Counted from the first letter of the stretch, positions 33,276 to 44,068 are shown. The stretch: DNA of 64,000 bases from Ancylobacter defluvii (GCF_018390605.1 NZ_JAHBGD010000026.1:186001-250000), one strand, 5' to 3'. Notes: generated by a model not told the origin, from the sequence alone. Made by a program: numbers and translations.

Positions 33276-34147
33276 ACGCACTCTTACCCGCGAATGCGCC
33301 GTCGTTTCGTCCGCCGGCAGGCGCCTGCGATTGCCACATGCACATTTACGGTCCGGCGGACACCTATCCGCCGGCGCCGGACTCGCCGTTCCCGCCGGTC
33401 GCCGGCGGCGACATCGCCGCCTATCTCGAGGCGAGGGAAGTGCTCGGCCTTACCCGCGCGGTGGTGGTGCAGCCTTCCGTATACGGCTTCGACAATCGGG
33501 CGACGCTGGATGCCATGGCGGTACTCGGCGCGGATGCGCGGGGAGTTGCCGTCGTCCCACCGGATGTCAGCGACGCGGAACTCGATCGGCTGACCCGGCT
33601 CGGTATACGTGGCATACGCTTCTTCATGATCGGCGGCGGCCTGCTCGGCTGGGACGATCTGGAGACGCTCGCGGCAAAGACCGCCGCCTTCGGCTGGCAT
33701 GTGCAGATGCAGATGGACGGGCGACGGCTGGATGAGGTCGAGGAACGTCTGGCCCGGCTTCCGGGCGGGGTGGTCATCGACCACAACGGCAAATTCCTGG
33801 AGCCGGTCAGTCTCGACCATCCCGGCTTCGCCGCGCTGCGCCGCCTGCTCGACAACGGTCGCACCTGGGTGAAAACGTCCGGCGTGTACGAGACGTCGCG
33901 TATTGGTGCACCAGACTACCCGGACGTTGCCACGCTTGCCCGCGCGCTGATCGCCCACGCTCCCGAGCGCTGCCTGTTCGCAACCAACTGGCCGCACCCG
34001 TCGAAACCGGGCAATCCGCCGGACGATGCCGGGCTCGTCGACCTGTTCCGCGACTGCTGCGGCAGCGACGAGGTCGCCGGTCGGATCATGGTCGACAATG
34101 CGGCGGAACTGTACGAATTTCCGTCCCTCACCGGAACAGGGCACTAG
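33272..34147 (+). CDS. TIM-barrel amidohydrolase (amidohydrolase 2 / PDC-lactonase-like)
   Basis: A 291-residue amidohydrolase-2 protein. The N-terminal metal motif is CDCHMHIYG, the strand-end residues include VVVQPSVYG and VVIDHNGKF, and the end has FATNWPHPSKPG with the conserved NWPHP. This pattern is that of 2-pyrone-4,6-dicarboxylate lactonase-like hydrolases, which open lactones or cleave C-C bonds in aromatic-acid breakdown. The start overlaps the preceding gene by four bases, and the next gene follows at once, so it is within the operon. Substrate inferred only broadly. Confidence 0.85.
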   Translation: MNALLPANAPSFRPPAGACDCHMHIYGPADTYPPAPDSPFPPVAGGDIAAYLEAREVLGLTRAVVVQPSVYGFDNRATLDAMAVLGADARGVAVVPPDVSDAELDRLTRLGIRGIRFFMIGGGLLGWDDLETLAAKTAAFGWHVQMQMDGRRLDEVEERLARLPGGVVIDHNGKFLEPVSLDHPGFAALRRLLDNGRTWVKTSGVYETSRIGAPDYPDVATLARALIAHAPERCLFATNWPHPSKPGNPPDDAGLVDLFRDCCGSDEVAGRIMVDNAAELYEFPSLTGTGH

Positions 34148-34151
34148 CCAC

Positions 34152-35753
34152 GTGATCTCGACCCGCCGCGCCGACTTCTTCGGCCCCTCGCGCCCGACCG
34201 TCTTTGCCCGCGACGCCGCCATCGCCACCTCGCACCCGCTGGCCACCGCGGCGGGACTGGAGATTCTCCAGGCGGGCGGAAACGCGATGGACGCGGCGCT
34301 GGCCGCGGTAGCGACGCAGTGCGTGGTCGAGCCGGCAATGACCGGCATCGGCGGCGACTGCTTCGTGCTCTATGCGCCGCAGGGCAAGCCGACGGTGGCG
34401 ATCAACGGCAGCGGCCGCGCGCCGGCGGCGGCAAGCGTGGAGGCCCTGAAGGCCGCCGGCCTGACGGACGAGATCCCGCGCACCAGCGCTCATGCCGTCA
34501 CCATTCCCGGCGCCGTCTCCGCCTGGACGCGGCTGCATGCCGACCATGGCAGCCTGCCGCTCGACCGGCTCTTCATGCGGGCCATCGACTATGCCGAGAA
34601 CGGCTACCCGATCGCCCAGCGCGTCGCCTTCGACTGGGCGGACGAGGCGCCGCTCTTGGCGCAGGACGAGAATGCCAGCGCCTTCTTCCTCTCCGGCGGC
34701 GCCCCGCTCCGGGCGGGCCAGCGCCACGCCCAGCCGCTCCTCGGCCAGCGCCTGCGCGAGATCGCGAACCAGGGCGCCGCCGCCTTCTACGAGGGCGCGA
34801 CCGCCGCCTCGCTGGTGCGCTATCTCAACGGCCTCGGTGGCCTGCATACGCTGGACGACTTCGCGGCGATGAAGGACGGCGCCTTCTACACCACCCCCAT
34901 CGCCACCGATTACCGTGGCTGTACCATTGAGGAGTGCCCGCCCAACGGTCAGGGCGTCGCGGCGCTGATGCTGCTCAATATTCTGCGCGAGTTCGATCTT
35001 GGCGACGGACTGTCGCTGGTCGACCGCGTTCATCTTCACGCCGAGGCGACCAAGCTCGTCTACCACAATCGCGATGCGCTGCTGGGCGACCCGTCAGCGA
35101 TGACCGTGCCGGTCGAGACGCTGCTGGCGCCGGAAACCGCCCGGCGCCTTGCCGCGCGCATCGACATGAGCCGCGCACTGCCGCCGGTGCTGTGGGACGA
35201 GCCGGCGCACGCGGACACCGTCTATCTTTGCGTCGTCGACCGCGACGGCAACATGGTGTCTTTCATCAATTCGATCTTTCACGCCTTCGGCTCGACGCGG
35301 ATCGACCCGGCGACCGGCGTGCTGCTGCATTCGCGCGGCAGCTCCTTCCGCCTCATCGAGGGGCATCCCAACGCCATCGCCCCCGGCAAGCGGCCGATGC
35401 ACACCATCATCCCCGGCCTGCTGCGTCGCGATGGCGAGGCCATCGGCGTGTTCGGCGTCATGGGCGGGCATTATCAGGCGGCCGGTCAGGCGGCGCTGCT
35501 CTCCGGCCTGCTTGACCGTGGTCTCGATCCGCAGACCGCCATCGACGCACCGCGTTCCTTCGCCTTCGATGGCGTGCTGGAAATCGAGCCGACCTATCCC
35601 GAGGAGGTCCTGGCGGATCTCGCGGAACGCGGGCATCGGCTGAAGGTCGCCGTCGAACCGATCGGCGGCGCCCAGCTGATCGTCCGGGAACAGGGTGGAC
35701 TGCTGCTCGCCGCCTCCGATCCCCGCAAGGATGGCTGCGCGCTGGGCGTCTGA
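34152..35753 (+). CDS. Gamma-glutamyltransferase-family Ntn hydrolase, no signal peptide
   Basis: A 533-residue GGT-family protein. N-terminal AIATSHPLATAAGLEILQAGG and GIGGDCFVLY are family hallmarks, and the C-terminal small-subunit part has the self-cleavage nucleophile Thr in HADTVYLCVVDRDGNMVS and GVMGGHYQAAGQ. Unlike the usual periplasmic GGT, it has no signal peptide: conserved sequence begins within 15 residues. Cytoplasmic members are known as amidases in nitrogen catabolism (for example oxamate amidohydrolase HpxW), so an amide hydrolase role is likely. The GTG start directly follows the upstream stop; the ORF extension upstream overlaps that gene. Last gene of the cluster. Confidence 0.85.
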   Translation: MISTRRADFFGPSRPTVFARDAAIATSHPLATAAGLEILQAGGNAMDAALAAVATQCVVEPAMTGIGGDCFVLYAPQGKPTVAINGSGRAPAAASVEALKAAGLTDEIPRTSAHAVTIPGAVSAWTRLHADHGSLPLDRLFMRAIDYAENGYPIAQRVAFDWADEAPLLAQDENASAFFLSGGAPLRAGQRHAQPLLGQRLREIANQGAAAFYEGATAASLVRYLNGLGGLHTLDDFAAMKDGAFYTTPIATDYRGCTIEECPPNGQGVAALMLLNILREFDLGDGLSLVDRVHLHAEATKLVYHNRDALLGDPSAMTVPVETLLAPETARRLAARIDMSRALPPVLWDEPAHADTVYLCVVDRDGNMVSFINSIFHAFGSTRIDPATGVLLHSRGSSFRLIEGHPNAIAPGKRPMHTIIPGLLRRDGEAIGVFGVMGGHYQAAGQAALLSGLLDRGLDPQTAIDAPRSFAFDGVLEIEPTYPEEVLADLAERGHRLKVAVEPIGGAQLIVREQGGLLLAASDPRKDGCALGV

Positions 35754-35823
35754 CCCAGCCGCCGGCCGTCGCCGCGGGAATCCGGCGTCGAACGGCTCAG
35801 GCCCGGGCGGGACGCCGTTCACC

Positions 35824-37428
35824 TCAGTCGCGCAGGCTGCGATACGCCGCCTGCAAGGCTTCGAACCCCTTGAAGCGCCGCTGGTGCCAGGCTCGGGTGG
35901 CGGCGTTCGGCGGATAGACGACCTCGATCTCCGACATCGACGACATCGCCTTGCCGAAGTCGTCATAGCCCCCCGCGGCCACCGCCCCGAGTATGGCGGC
36001 GCCCAGCAGCACCGGCTCGGGCGAGCTGGTCGCGGCGATGTTCACGTCGGCCGCATCCGCCAGCACCTGCCGCACCAGTGCGCTCTGGCCGGCGCCGCCC
36101 GAAACCACCACGGTATCGGTCCGCGCGCCCTTCGCCGCCTGGGCGTCGAGGATCTGTCTCAGGCCGTAGCCGATGCCGGCAAGGCCGGCCATGTACAGCC
36201 CGACGAGGCTGTCGAGGTCTTCGTCCATGCCCAGCCCGACAACGATGCCGCGCGCCAGATGATCGGCGAAGGGGGCGCGATTTCCCAGAAATTCCGGCAC
36301 CACGTAAAGCGTGCCGGCGAGTTCCGCGATCGCCGCCGCTCCTCCTGCCGCCTCGGCCCGGTGCGCCAGCCACACGCTTAGATTCTGGCCGTCGGCCTTG
36401 GCAAGTTCCAGGGCCTGCGGCGCCGCCGGATGCAGGCGGACCAGACGGTCAATGGCGGCGCCGGCCGCCGACTGGCCACCCTCGTTCAGCCAGAAGCCCG
36501 GCACCATGGCGGAGAAATACGGGCCCCATACACCCGGCACGAATGCAGGCTCGGTGGTGGTGAGCAAGGTGCAGGCCGAGGTGCCGAACACATAGGCCAT
36601 GCGGTTCAGCGCACTGCCACTGCCGCCGCGCGCGCCGACGGTGCCGATGCCGCCCGCATGCGCATCGATTAGGCCCGCCGCGACGGCGATCCCCGGCGCG
36701 AGCCCGAATTGCTCTGCTGCCTGCGCGGTGAGGCCTTGCCCAAGCGGCGTGCCGGCGGCAACGATTTCCGTGCCGATCCGCGCGAAGCCTTCGTCGGCCA
36801 ACGCGCCGAGGCCTATGCTCCGGAAATAGCCCTCGTCCCAGCGCTGCTCATGGGCGAGATAGGTCCATTTGCAGGTGACGGTGCAAACCGAGCGGGCAAG
36901 GCTGCCGGTCGCCTTCCAGGTGAGGAAGTCGGCGAGATCGAGAAACTGCCAGGCACCGGCGAAGGTCTCCGGCAACTCCTCGCTCAACCACAGCAGCTTC
37001 GGCGTCTCCATCTCCGGCGAGATGATGCCGCCGACATAATCGAGCACCCGGCTGCCGAGCGCGTTGATGCGGTCGGTCTGCCCGGTGGCACGATGATCCA
37101 TCCAGACGATGACGTTGCGTGCCGGATCACCGTGGCGGCCGACCGGGAGCGGGTGCCCCTCCGCGCCCAGCACCACCAGCGAGCAGGTGGCGTCAAAGCC
37201 GATGCCCTTGACGTCCGCCGCCGTTGTCCCGGCACGGGAGATGGCCTCCCGCACGCTGGCGCAGACGCAGGCCCAGATGTCGTCGCTGGATTGCTCGACG
37301 ACATCGCCATGTTCCTTCCAGATGCGAATGTCCCGCTTGGCGACGGCCAGCTGCCGGCCGTTGCTGTCGAAGATGCCGGCGCGCACGCTGCCGGTGCCGA
37401 CATCGATCCCAGCGAAACATCCGCTCAT
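35824..37428 (-). CDS. FGGY-family carbohydrate kinase (ribulokinase-like)
   Basis: A 534-residue FGGY kinase. The N-terminal ATP-grasping motif is AGIDVGTGSVRAGIFD, the sugar-contact part has WMDHRA and FLDLADFLTWKATGS, and the C-terminal domain has VVVSGGAGQSALVRQVLAD. Length and the GFDATCSLVVL segment match the pentulose kinase branch (D-ribulose kinase-like) rather than xylulokinase. It phosphorylates a keto-sugar made by the dehydrogenases encoded just upstream. The ATG lies two bases after the SDR stop. Last gene of the ten-gene polyol operon. Confidence 0.9.
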   Translation of the reverse strand: MSGCFAGIDVGTGSVRAGIFDSNGRQLAVAKRDIRIWKEHGDVVEQSSDDIWACVCASVREAISRAGTTAADVKGIGFDATCSLVVLGAEGHPLPVGRHGDPARNVIVWMDHRATGQTDRINALGSRVLDYVGGIISPEMETPKLLWLSEELPETFAGAWQFLDLADFLTWKATGSLARSVCTVTCKWTYLAHEQRWDEGYFRSIGLGALADEGFARIGTEIVAAGTPLGQGLTAQAAEQFGLAPGIAVAAGLIDAHAGGIGTVGARGGSGSALNRMAYVFGTSACTLLTTTEPAFVPGVWGPYFSAMVPGFWLNEGGQSAAGAAIDRLVRLHPAAPQALELAKADGQNLSVWLAHRAEAAGGAAAIAELAGTLYVVPEFLGNRAPFADHLARGIVVGLGMDEDLDSLVGLYMAGLAGIGYGLRQILDAQAAKGARTDTVVVSGGAGQSALVRQVLADAADVNIAATSSPEPVLLGAAILGAVAAGGYDDFGKAMSSMSEIEVVYPPNAATRAWHQRRFKGFEALQAAYRSLRD

Positions 37429-37430
37429 GC

Positions 37431-38159
37431 TCAAAGGTCCGTTCCGTTTGGCAGGATCACCAGGTCACGAACTGTGACGTTGCGCGGACGGGTCAGCATG
37501 AAGATGACGCAGTCCGCCACCTCCTTTGCCTCCATGAGGGCGCCGGAGGCAAGCGCCTCGTCGAGCTTGGCCTGCGGCCAGTCCTTGATGAGGGCGGTGA
37601 CCACCGGTCCCGGAAGCACGGCGCCGACACGGATGCCGTGCTTGGCTACCTGCCGGCGCGTCGTGTGGACGAAGGCCTGCACCGCGAATTTCGACGCCGT
37701 GTAGATCGGTTCCCACACCACCGGCACCACGCCGGCAATGGAGGAGGTGAAGATCACGTCGCCGGTCTGGCGCTCGACCATATGCGGCAGCACCGCCTGC
37801 ACGGTGCGGAAAGCGGCATTGACGTTGAGGTTCAGCACCCGGTCCCACACGTCCGGGTCGCCCTCCACCACGTCGCCGCCAATATAGGCGCCGGCATTGG
37901 CGTGGAAGATGTCGAGCGAACCGCAGGTGTCGAGGATCTGCGGCAGCATGGTGGCGACGCTCGCCGTATCGAGCAGGTCGACCACCACCGGCACGGCTTT
38001 CGGGCCGAGTTCGGCACAGATGGAATCCAGCGCGTCGGCGGCGCGATCGACCAGCGCCACCGTCGCGCCCTCATCAAGCATTGCCCGCGCGCATTCGAGG
38101 CCGATGCCCGACGCCGCGCCGGTGATGGCGGCGACCTTGCCCTGAAGCCTGCTTGCCAT
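37431..38159 (-). CDS. SDR family oxidoreductase of the polyol operon
   Basis: A 242-residue classical [26 protein letters not shown], Ser in FTSSIAGVV and Tyr-x3-Lys in [11 protein letters not shown]. The context (Zn-dependent polyol dehydrogenase upstream, FGGY kinase downstream with a two-base gap) suggests a second oxidation or an epimerising oxidation/reduction of a polyol or keto-sugar. A GC-rich hairpin separates it from the upstream dehydrogenase gene. Substrate not deducible. Confidence 0.9.
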   Translation of the reverse strand: MASRLQGKVAAITGAASGIGLECARAMLDEGATVALVDRAADALDSICAELGPKAVPVVVDLLDTASVATMLPQILDTCGSLDIFHANAGAYIGGDVVEGDPDVWDRVLNLNVNAAFRTVQAVLPHMVERQTGDVIFTSSIAGVVPVVWEPIYTASKFAVQAFVHTTRRQVAKHGIRVGAVLPGPVVTALIKDWPQAKLDEALASGALMEAKEVADCVIFMLTRPRNVTVRDLVILPNGTDL

Positions 38160-38191
38160 TTCAGTCCTCGATCTTTTCAGGAACGGAAGAA

Positions 38192-38216
38192 GCCCGGCCG
38201 CACGCGGCGGCCGGGC
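38192..38216 (-). terminator. Intercistronic hairpin inside the polyol operon
   Basis: GCCCGGCCG and CGGCCGGGC form a nine-base perfect stem with a seven-base loop. In the transcribed (minus) direction TTCTTCC follows, so partial termination is plausible between the Zn-dehydrogenase and SDR genes. Confidence 0.5.
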
Positions 38217-38237
38217 CGAGTGAAGATCGCCGGCCTC

Positions 38238-39278
38238 TCAGCCACGCAGCTTGATCTGCAGCTTCACGTCGTCCGGCAGGCCCTTCGCCGCCCGGTCGAA
38301 GGCCTCGATGCTTTGGGCGAAGTCGAAGGTCTCGGAGATCAGCGGCTTGAGGTCGACCTTGCCGGAAGCGATGAGGTTGACCGCGCGGTCGAAATTATTG
38401 GCATAGCGGAACACGGTCTCGATCCGCGCTTCCTTGATGATCGCGGCGGCGACGTCGAATTTGGTCGGCTCGACCGGCATGCCGATCAGCACCAGCGTGC
38501 CGCCGGGGCGGACGAGATCGAAGATGCCGTCATAGGCGCGCGGCGAGCCGCTGGCCTCGAACACCACGTCGGCGCCCCAGCCCTCGGTCTCCGCGGCGAT
38601 GACGTCGGCGAGCTTGCGCTCGGTGATGTTCACCGGGTGGATGCCGGCATATTGCCCGGCAATGGCGAGCTTCGGCGCCGAGAGATCGGAGATGTAGACC
38701 CGCGCGCAACCGCCGGCCAGCGCGGCCAGCGCCGTCATGATGCCGATCGGACCGCAGCCGATCACCAGCCCGACGTCGCCGGGGGTGATCCGTGCCCGAG
38801 TCGCCGCCTGCAGGCCGACGGCGAACGGCTCGACCATCGCCCCCTCGGCGAAGGAGACGTTGTCCGGCAGCTTGTAGGTGAAGGCCGCCGGATGCACGAC
38901 CTCGGGGGTCAGCACACCGTGGATTGGCGGCGTCGCCCAGAAGCGCACGTCCGGATCGACATTGTAGATGCCGAGCTTGGTGGCGCGGGAGTTCATATTG
39001 GGAACACCCGGCTCCATGCACACCCGGTCGCCGACCTTCAGGTTCTTCACATGGACGCCGACGGCGGTGATGGTGCCGGCGGCTTCATGGCCTAGCACCA
39101 TGGGCTCACGCACCACGAAGGAGCCGATGGCGCCATGGGTGTAGTAGTGAACGTCGCTGCCGCAGACGCCGACAGTATCGATGGCGATCTTCACGTCGTC
39201 CGGCCCGACCTCCAGCGGAAGATCGATGTCGCGAAGGGAAAGCTCGCCCTTCTTTTCGAGAACCAGTGCCTGCACCAT
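38238..39278 (-). CDS. Zinc-dependent polyol dehydrogenase (sorbitol/xylitol type)
   Basis: A 346-residue medium-chain dehydrogenase of the sorbitol/xylitol dehydrogenase branch. The catalytic zinc ligands are Cys in [11 protein letters not shown] and His-Glu in VLGHEAAGT; the NAD loop is [18 protein letters not shown]. The four-Cys structural zinc lobe usually seen after RVCMEPG is absent: the segment reads [15 protein letters not shown], without cysteines. Loss of the structural zinc is known in sorbitol dehydrogenases, so activity is expected. It likely oxidises the imported polyol to a ketose, which the FGGY kinase phosphorylates. Confidence 0.9.
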   Translation of the reverse strand: MVQALVLEKKGELSLRDIDLPLEVGPDDVKIAIDTVGVCGSDVHYYTHGAIGSFVVREPMVLGHEAAGTITAVGVHVKNLKVGDRVCMEPGVPNMNSRATKLGIYNVDPDVRFWATPPIHGVLTPEVVHPAAFTYKLPDNVSFAEGAMVEPFAVGLQAATRARITPGDVGLVIGCGPIGIMTALAALAGGCARVYISDLSAPKLAIAGQYAGIHPVNITERKLADVIAAETEGWGADVVFEASGSPRAYDGIFDLVRPGGTLVLIGMPVEPTKFDVAAAIIKEARIETVFRYANNFDRAVNLIASGKVDLKPLISETFDFAQSIEAFDRAAKGLPDDVKLQIKLRG

Positions 39279-39314
39279 GGGCTTTTCCTGCTGGGGTTGC
39301 CGTCGTCGGCGCGC

Positions 39315-40397
<1,083 letters not shown>

Positions 40398-40446
40398 CGG
40401 CTCAAACTCCAGATAGGGCCGGCCCCGGCATGGCGGGCGCCGTCCA

Positions 40447-41424
40447 TCAGCTTTCCAGCAGTGCGGCGGCGCATCGCTCGTCCGTCACCAGTCGTTTCAC
40501 ATATCCCGCCCGCAGGATCGCCCGGACGATCGGCACCTTGTAGAGACCTCCGGAAGCCAGGATCGAATGGCGCACCGGGCTCAGCTCATGCGGCGCCAGC
40601 GACAGCACGCGCTCGTTGAGCGGATGGTCGACCGGCCGCCCATCCGCGTCGAGAAACACCCCGAGCAGATCGCCGACGGCACCGGCGGCGCGCAGGCTTT
40701 CGAGATTTTCCGAGACGGTCTGCGTCTGCACCAGCAGCGAGCGGGTCGTCATGTCGCCGCAGGACAGCAGCGCCACGTCCACCGTACGCGCCCGGCGCAT
40801 GGTTTCGCTGATGCCGTGATGCGAGAGCAGCATGGTGCGGCTCTCCGGGGTCGGGAAATACAGCGGCGCGGCGAGATAGTAGCACTCCGCCGAGATCGAA
40901 CGGGCATAGCCGGTCGCCACCTCGAAAGTGCTGGCGCCGGAGCCGCGGGTCAGCCCGCCCATGACCGATGTCACCCAGCTCTGCGGCAGCGGGCGCGCCG
41001 TCACGCGCTTGAGGCCGGCAGCGAGCGTCTTGCCCCAGCCGACGCCAAGGCCCATGCCGTCGTCGAGGAGGCCGTCGAGCACCGCCCCGGCGGCCTCGCC
41101 GATCACCCGCTGCTGCTCGGCCTCGTCCGGCAGGCTCGGCACCACCGTCGCTTCCGCAAGACCGTACCGCTGCTTGAGGCGCTGCTCGGCCTCCACGCAT
41201 TCCGCCATCGGCAGGCGGATATCGATGAAGACCGAACCGTCGGAGCGCACCTGGCCGAGAATCTTGTTGATGCGCAGGCGGGTGAGCCCGAGCTGGTCGG
41301 CAATGTCCTGCTGCGTCAGTCCGCCGATGAAATACAGCCAGGCGACGCGGGCGCGGATCTGCGCCGCCTCAATCTCCTGCACTCCCGTCAGCTTGCCACG
41401 CTCGCGTCCACCGCCGTTCATCAT
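40447..41424 (-). CDS. SorC-family sugar-binding transcriptional regulator
   Basis: A 325-residue SorC/DeoR-type regulator. The N-terminal helix-turn-helix is [20 protein letters not shown], and the rest is the sugar-phosphate-binding domain ([34 protein letters not shown]). Such proteins sense a phosphorylated sugar or polyol and control the operon that holds them. The start is a pair of ATGs at 41424; the second is equally possible. It sits in the middle of the polyol operon, so it should autoregulate. A candidate operator is the dyad at 46371-46386 ahead of the operon. Confidence 0.9.
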   Translation of the reverse strand: MMNGGGRERGKLTGVQEIEAAQIRARVAWLYFIGGLTQQDIADQLGLTRLRINKILGQVRSDGSVFIDIRLPMAECVEAEQRLKQRYGLAEATVVPSLPDEAEQQRVIGEAAGAVLDGLLDDGMGLGVGWGKTLAAGLKRVTARPLPQSWVTSVMGGLTRGSGASTFEVATGYARSISAECYYLAAPLYFPTPESRTMLLSHHGISETMRRARTVDVALLSCGDMTTRSLLVQTQTVSENLESLRAAGAVGDLLGVFLDADGRPVDHPLNERVLSLAPHELSPVRHSILASGGLYKVPIVRAILRAGYVKRLVTDERCAAALLES

Positions 41425-41432
41425 GTTCCCCC

Positions 41433-42347
41433 TCAGGCAAAGGCCTGCCTGATCCGCGCCGAGGTGGCCTCAAGCGCGTTCAGGATAGACCCGCTGTCGT
41501 GTTCGAAGGGATAGAACACCTCCAGGAACACCGGTGCTGGCGCAATGCCGGTCCGGCGCAGCAGCGCCGCGGCCTCCACAGGATCCACCTTGCCGGGCAC
41601 GGTGAAGTCCCAGTGGCGGTCGAGGAGGAAGTCGGTCTGCTGAATATGTACGGCGGTGATCACGTCGCTAAGGTCGCGGAACCACGGCTCCATCGCGCCG
41701 TGATCCGGCCCGTAGAGCGGCTCGAAGGTACCATGGCCCCAATCGGGGCAGAGGCGCCACGGCACCGGGCTGTCCGCCACGTCGGTCATCATCTGCCGCG
41801 CCTGCGCCACCGTCCACGGCCATTCGCGCCGCATCGGCGTCGGCTCGACATAAAGTTCGCTCAAGCCCTCCGCGGCGGCGCGGGCGCCAAGCCGATGCAT
41901 GCGGGCGATCAGGCAGTCATAGTCGGCGGCATCGAGCGCGTCCGCCTCGCTTCCATCGAGGCGCGAGGGAATGGCGCCGAGCGGACCGCCGACGCGAGGG
42001 ATGCCGGCCAGCGCCGCGAAACGATAGGCGCGACCGAGCCATTCTTCGGCATAGTCGCGCACCGCCGGGTCGGGATGCAGCAGCTGGTTGAAGGTGTAAT
42101 GGGCGAGGCCGATGAAGGCGCTGTGGACGGCAATCCCACTCGCCTGCGCTTCCCGCCGCAGGGCGGCGGCGTGGCGGTCAAGGATGAAGTCCGGCCACAT
42201 CGGATCGACGAGGTCGAAGGAGAACTGCACCAGATCGAGGTCGAAACGCTCGCGCACCAGCGGCGCCCACAATTGCGGCGTCACCCAGCGCTTGACGCAG
42301 AAGGACAGGTTGATGCCGAAGGGAATGGGCTGACGCTCGCCCGTCAC
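41433..42347 (-). CDS. Sugar phosphate isomerase/epimerase (xylose-isomerase-like TIM barrel)
   Basis: A 304-residue AP-endonuclease-2/xylose-isomerase-like barrel. Metal-site candidates are Glu in ELYVEPTPM, Asp/His in LCPDWGHGTF, His in AVHIQQTD and Glu in PVFLEVFYPF. The family epimerises or isomerises keto-sugars and their phosphates. The GTG start overlaps the permease stop (GTGA at 42344-42347) and was chosen for that coupling and for the conserved FGINLSFCVKRW start; a longer open frame on this strand is a shadow of the permease gene. Substrate not assigned. Confidence 0.85.
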   Translation of the reverse strand: MTGERQPIPFGINLSFCVKRWVTPQLWAPLVRERFDLDLVQFSFDLVDPMWPDFILDRHAAALRREAQASGIAVHSAFIGLAHYTFNQLLHPDPAVRDYAEEWLGRAYRFAALAGIPRVGGPLGAIPSRLDGSEADALDAADYDCLIARMHRLGARAAAEGLSELYVEPTPMRREWPWTVAQARQMMTDVADSPVPWRLCPDWGHGTFEPLYGPDHGAMEPWFRDLSDVITAVHIQQTDFLLDRHWDFTVPGKVDPVEAAALLRRTGIAPAPVFLEVFYPFEHDSGSILNALEATSARIRQAFA

Positions 42348-43153
42348 TTGGTCGCTCCCATGGTCAGGCCGCGCACCATGTGGCGGGAGACGATGAGGGC
42401 GAAGATCGTCACCGGCAGCACGATGACGGTGCCGGTGGCCATGATCTTGCCCCAGGGCAATTCGTAGCCGGACATGAAGGAGGTCGCGACCACCGGCGCG
42501 GTCTGCACGTTGCGGCGGGTCAGCACCAGCGCGTAGAGCAGCTCGTTCCAGGAGAAGATGAAGGAGAAGATCGCCGACACCGCGATGCCCGGTGCGCCGA
42601 GCGGCAGGTAGATCTTGCGGAAGATGGTGAACTGGTCGGCGCCGTCGAGCCGCGCCGCCTGCTCCAGCTCCGGCGGGATCGACTTGAACTGGTCGGTGAC
42701 GATCCACACCACGATCGGGATGTTGAAGGTCAGGTAGATCAGGATCAGCACAAGGTGCGTGTCGAGCAGGTTCATGTACATGGCGAGCAGATAGACCGGC
42801 AGCGCCAGCACGATCGGGCTCGTCATCCGGTTGGAGATGAACCAGAACCACAGATCCGACTTGCCGCGAAAATCATAGCGCGCCAGCGCGAAGGCCGCCG
42901 GGGTGGCAAGGGTCACCGACAGCAGCGTGCTCAGCGTCGCCACGATCAGCGAGTTGAGGATCGAGCCGGAGACCTTGGTGTCGGCGAAGATGTCGACATA
43001 GTTCTGCAGCGTCGGGGTGAAGAACCACACCGGCGGCGAGGCGAGGATGTCCGCCTGCGTCTTGAAGCTGGCCATCACCATCCAGAGGAACGGGAACAGC
43101 GTGAAGACGACGATGGCGGCGAGGCCGATCGCGTGAAGGAGCTTTCCGCGCAT
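42344..43153 (-). CDS. Sugar/polyol ABC permease, MalG type
   Basis: A 269-residue inner-membrane permease with six predicted helices. The EAA loop that contacts the ATPase is EQAARLDGADQFTIFRKIYL, and the N-terminus (AIGLAAIVVFTLFPFLWMVM) matches the MalG half of carbohydrate uptake transporter 1 systems. It forms a heterodimer with the MalF-type protein encoded three bases upstream. The stop overlaps the epimerase start. Confidence 0.92.
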   Translation of the reverse strand: MRGKLLHAIGLAAIVVFTLFPFLWMVMASFKTQADILASPPVWFFTPTLQNYVDIFADTKVSGSILNSLIVATLSTLLSVTLATPAAFALARYDFRGKSDLWFWFISNRMTSPIVLALPVYLLAMYMNLLDTHLVLILIYLTFNIPIVVWIVTDQFKSIPPELEQAARLDGADQFTIFRKIYLPLGAPGIAVSAIFSFIFSWNELLYALVLTRRNVQTAPVVATSFMSGYELPWGKIMATGTVIVLPVTIFALIVSRHMVRGLTMGATK

Positions 43154-43156
43154 CGC

Positions 43157-44068
43157 TCAGACCTCCCGATAGAGCAGCCGGATATACAGCCGGCTGATGA
43201 TGATGGTGATGATGAGCAGCAGGATCGCCTGCGCCGAGGCGGTTCCCAGATCGAAGATGCGGAAGCCGACGCGCTGGATGTAGATCGAGATCAGGTCGGT
43301 CGCCGAGCCCGGCCCGCCGCGTGTCATCACGAACACCATGTCGAACAGCTTCAGCACGTCGGCCGAGCGCAGGATCATGATCGCGGTGAGGCCCGGCAGC
43401 AGATAGGGCAGCTGGACATGGCGCAGAAGCGCGAGCTTGGAGGAGGTCTCCAGCCGCGCCGCCTCCTCGATCTCGCCCGGCACCATGGACAGGCCGGCGA
43501 GGAAGAGCAGCGCGCAGAACGGCGTCCACTGCCAGACATCCATGATGACGATGGCGGCGAAGGCGCCGCCCGGCGTCGAGAGCCAGTCGACGGGGCCGAA
43601 GCCGGCGAAGCCGAGGAACTGGTTGGCGACGCCGAAATCGCGGTTGAAGATCAGTCGGCCGATAAGCCCGACCACCGCATAGGTGGTGGCGAGCGGCACC
43701 ACCAGCGTCACCCGGGCGAGCGACTTCAGAAAGCCCATGCCCGGCTTGTGCAGCAGCAGTGCGATGATCAGCCCGAGCACGACCTGGATCGGCAGCACGG
43801 TGACGTAGAACTTCGCTGTGAGGAACAGCGACGACCAGAAGGTGCTGTCGGTCAGCACCCCGATATAGTTCTCAAAGCCGACGAAGGGAAAGCCTTCGCG
43901 CGGCCGGGTGATGTTGTAGCGCCGGAACGAGGTCACCAGCGCGAACAGGGTCGGATAGATGCCGATCAGGAACAGCGTGAGCACGGCGGGCGCCAGGAAC
44001 CACAACGGCGTCCAGCGGCCGTAACCTCGGTTGGGCTTGGTGGGGGCTGTGCGCATGGCTTCACTCAT
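43157..44068 (-). CDS. Sugar/polyol ABC permease, MalF type
   Basis: A 303-residue permease with six predicted helices (first: WFLAPAVLTLFLIGIYPTLF) and the EAA loop EEAARLETSSKLALLRHVQL. The MalF half of a CUT1-type importer. Preceded by a 57-base gap after the SIS gene and followed at once by the MalG-type gene. Polyol importers of alphaproteobacteria (SmoEFGK) have the same set of parts, which supports a polyol ligand. Confidence 0.92.
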   Translation of the reverse strand: MSEAMRTAPTKPNRGYGRWTPLWFLAPAVLTLFLIGIYPTLFALVTSFRRYNITRPREGFPFVGFENYIGVLTDSTFWSSLFLTAKFYVTVLPIQVVLGLIIALLLHKPGMGFLKSLARVTLVVPLATTYAVVGLIGRLIFNRDFGVANQFLGFAGFGPVDWLSTPGGAFAAIVIMDVWQWTPFCALLFLAGLSMVPGEIEEAARLETSSKLALLRHVQLPYLLPGLTAIMILRSADVLKLFDMVFVMTRGGPGSATDLISIYIQRVGFRIFDLGTASAQAILLLIITIIISRLYIRLLYREV

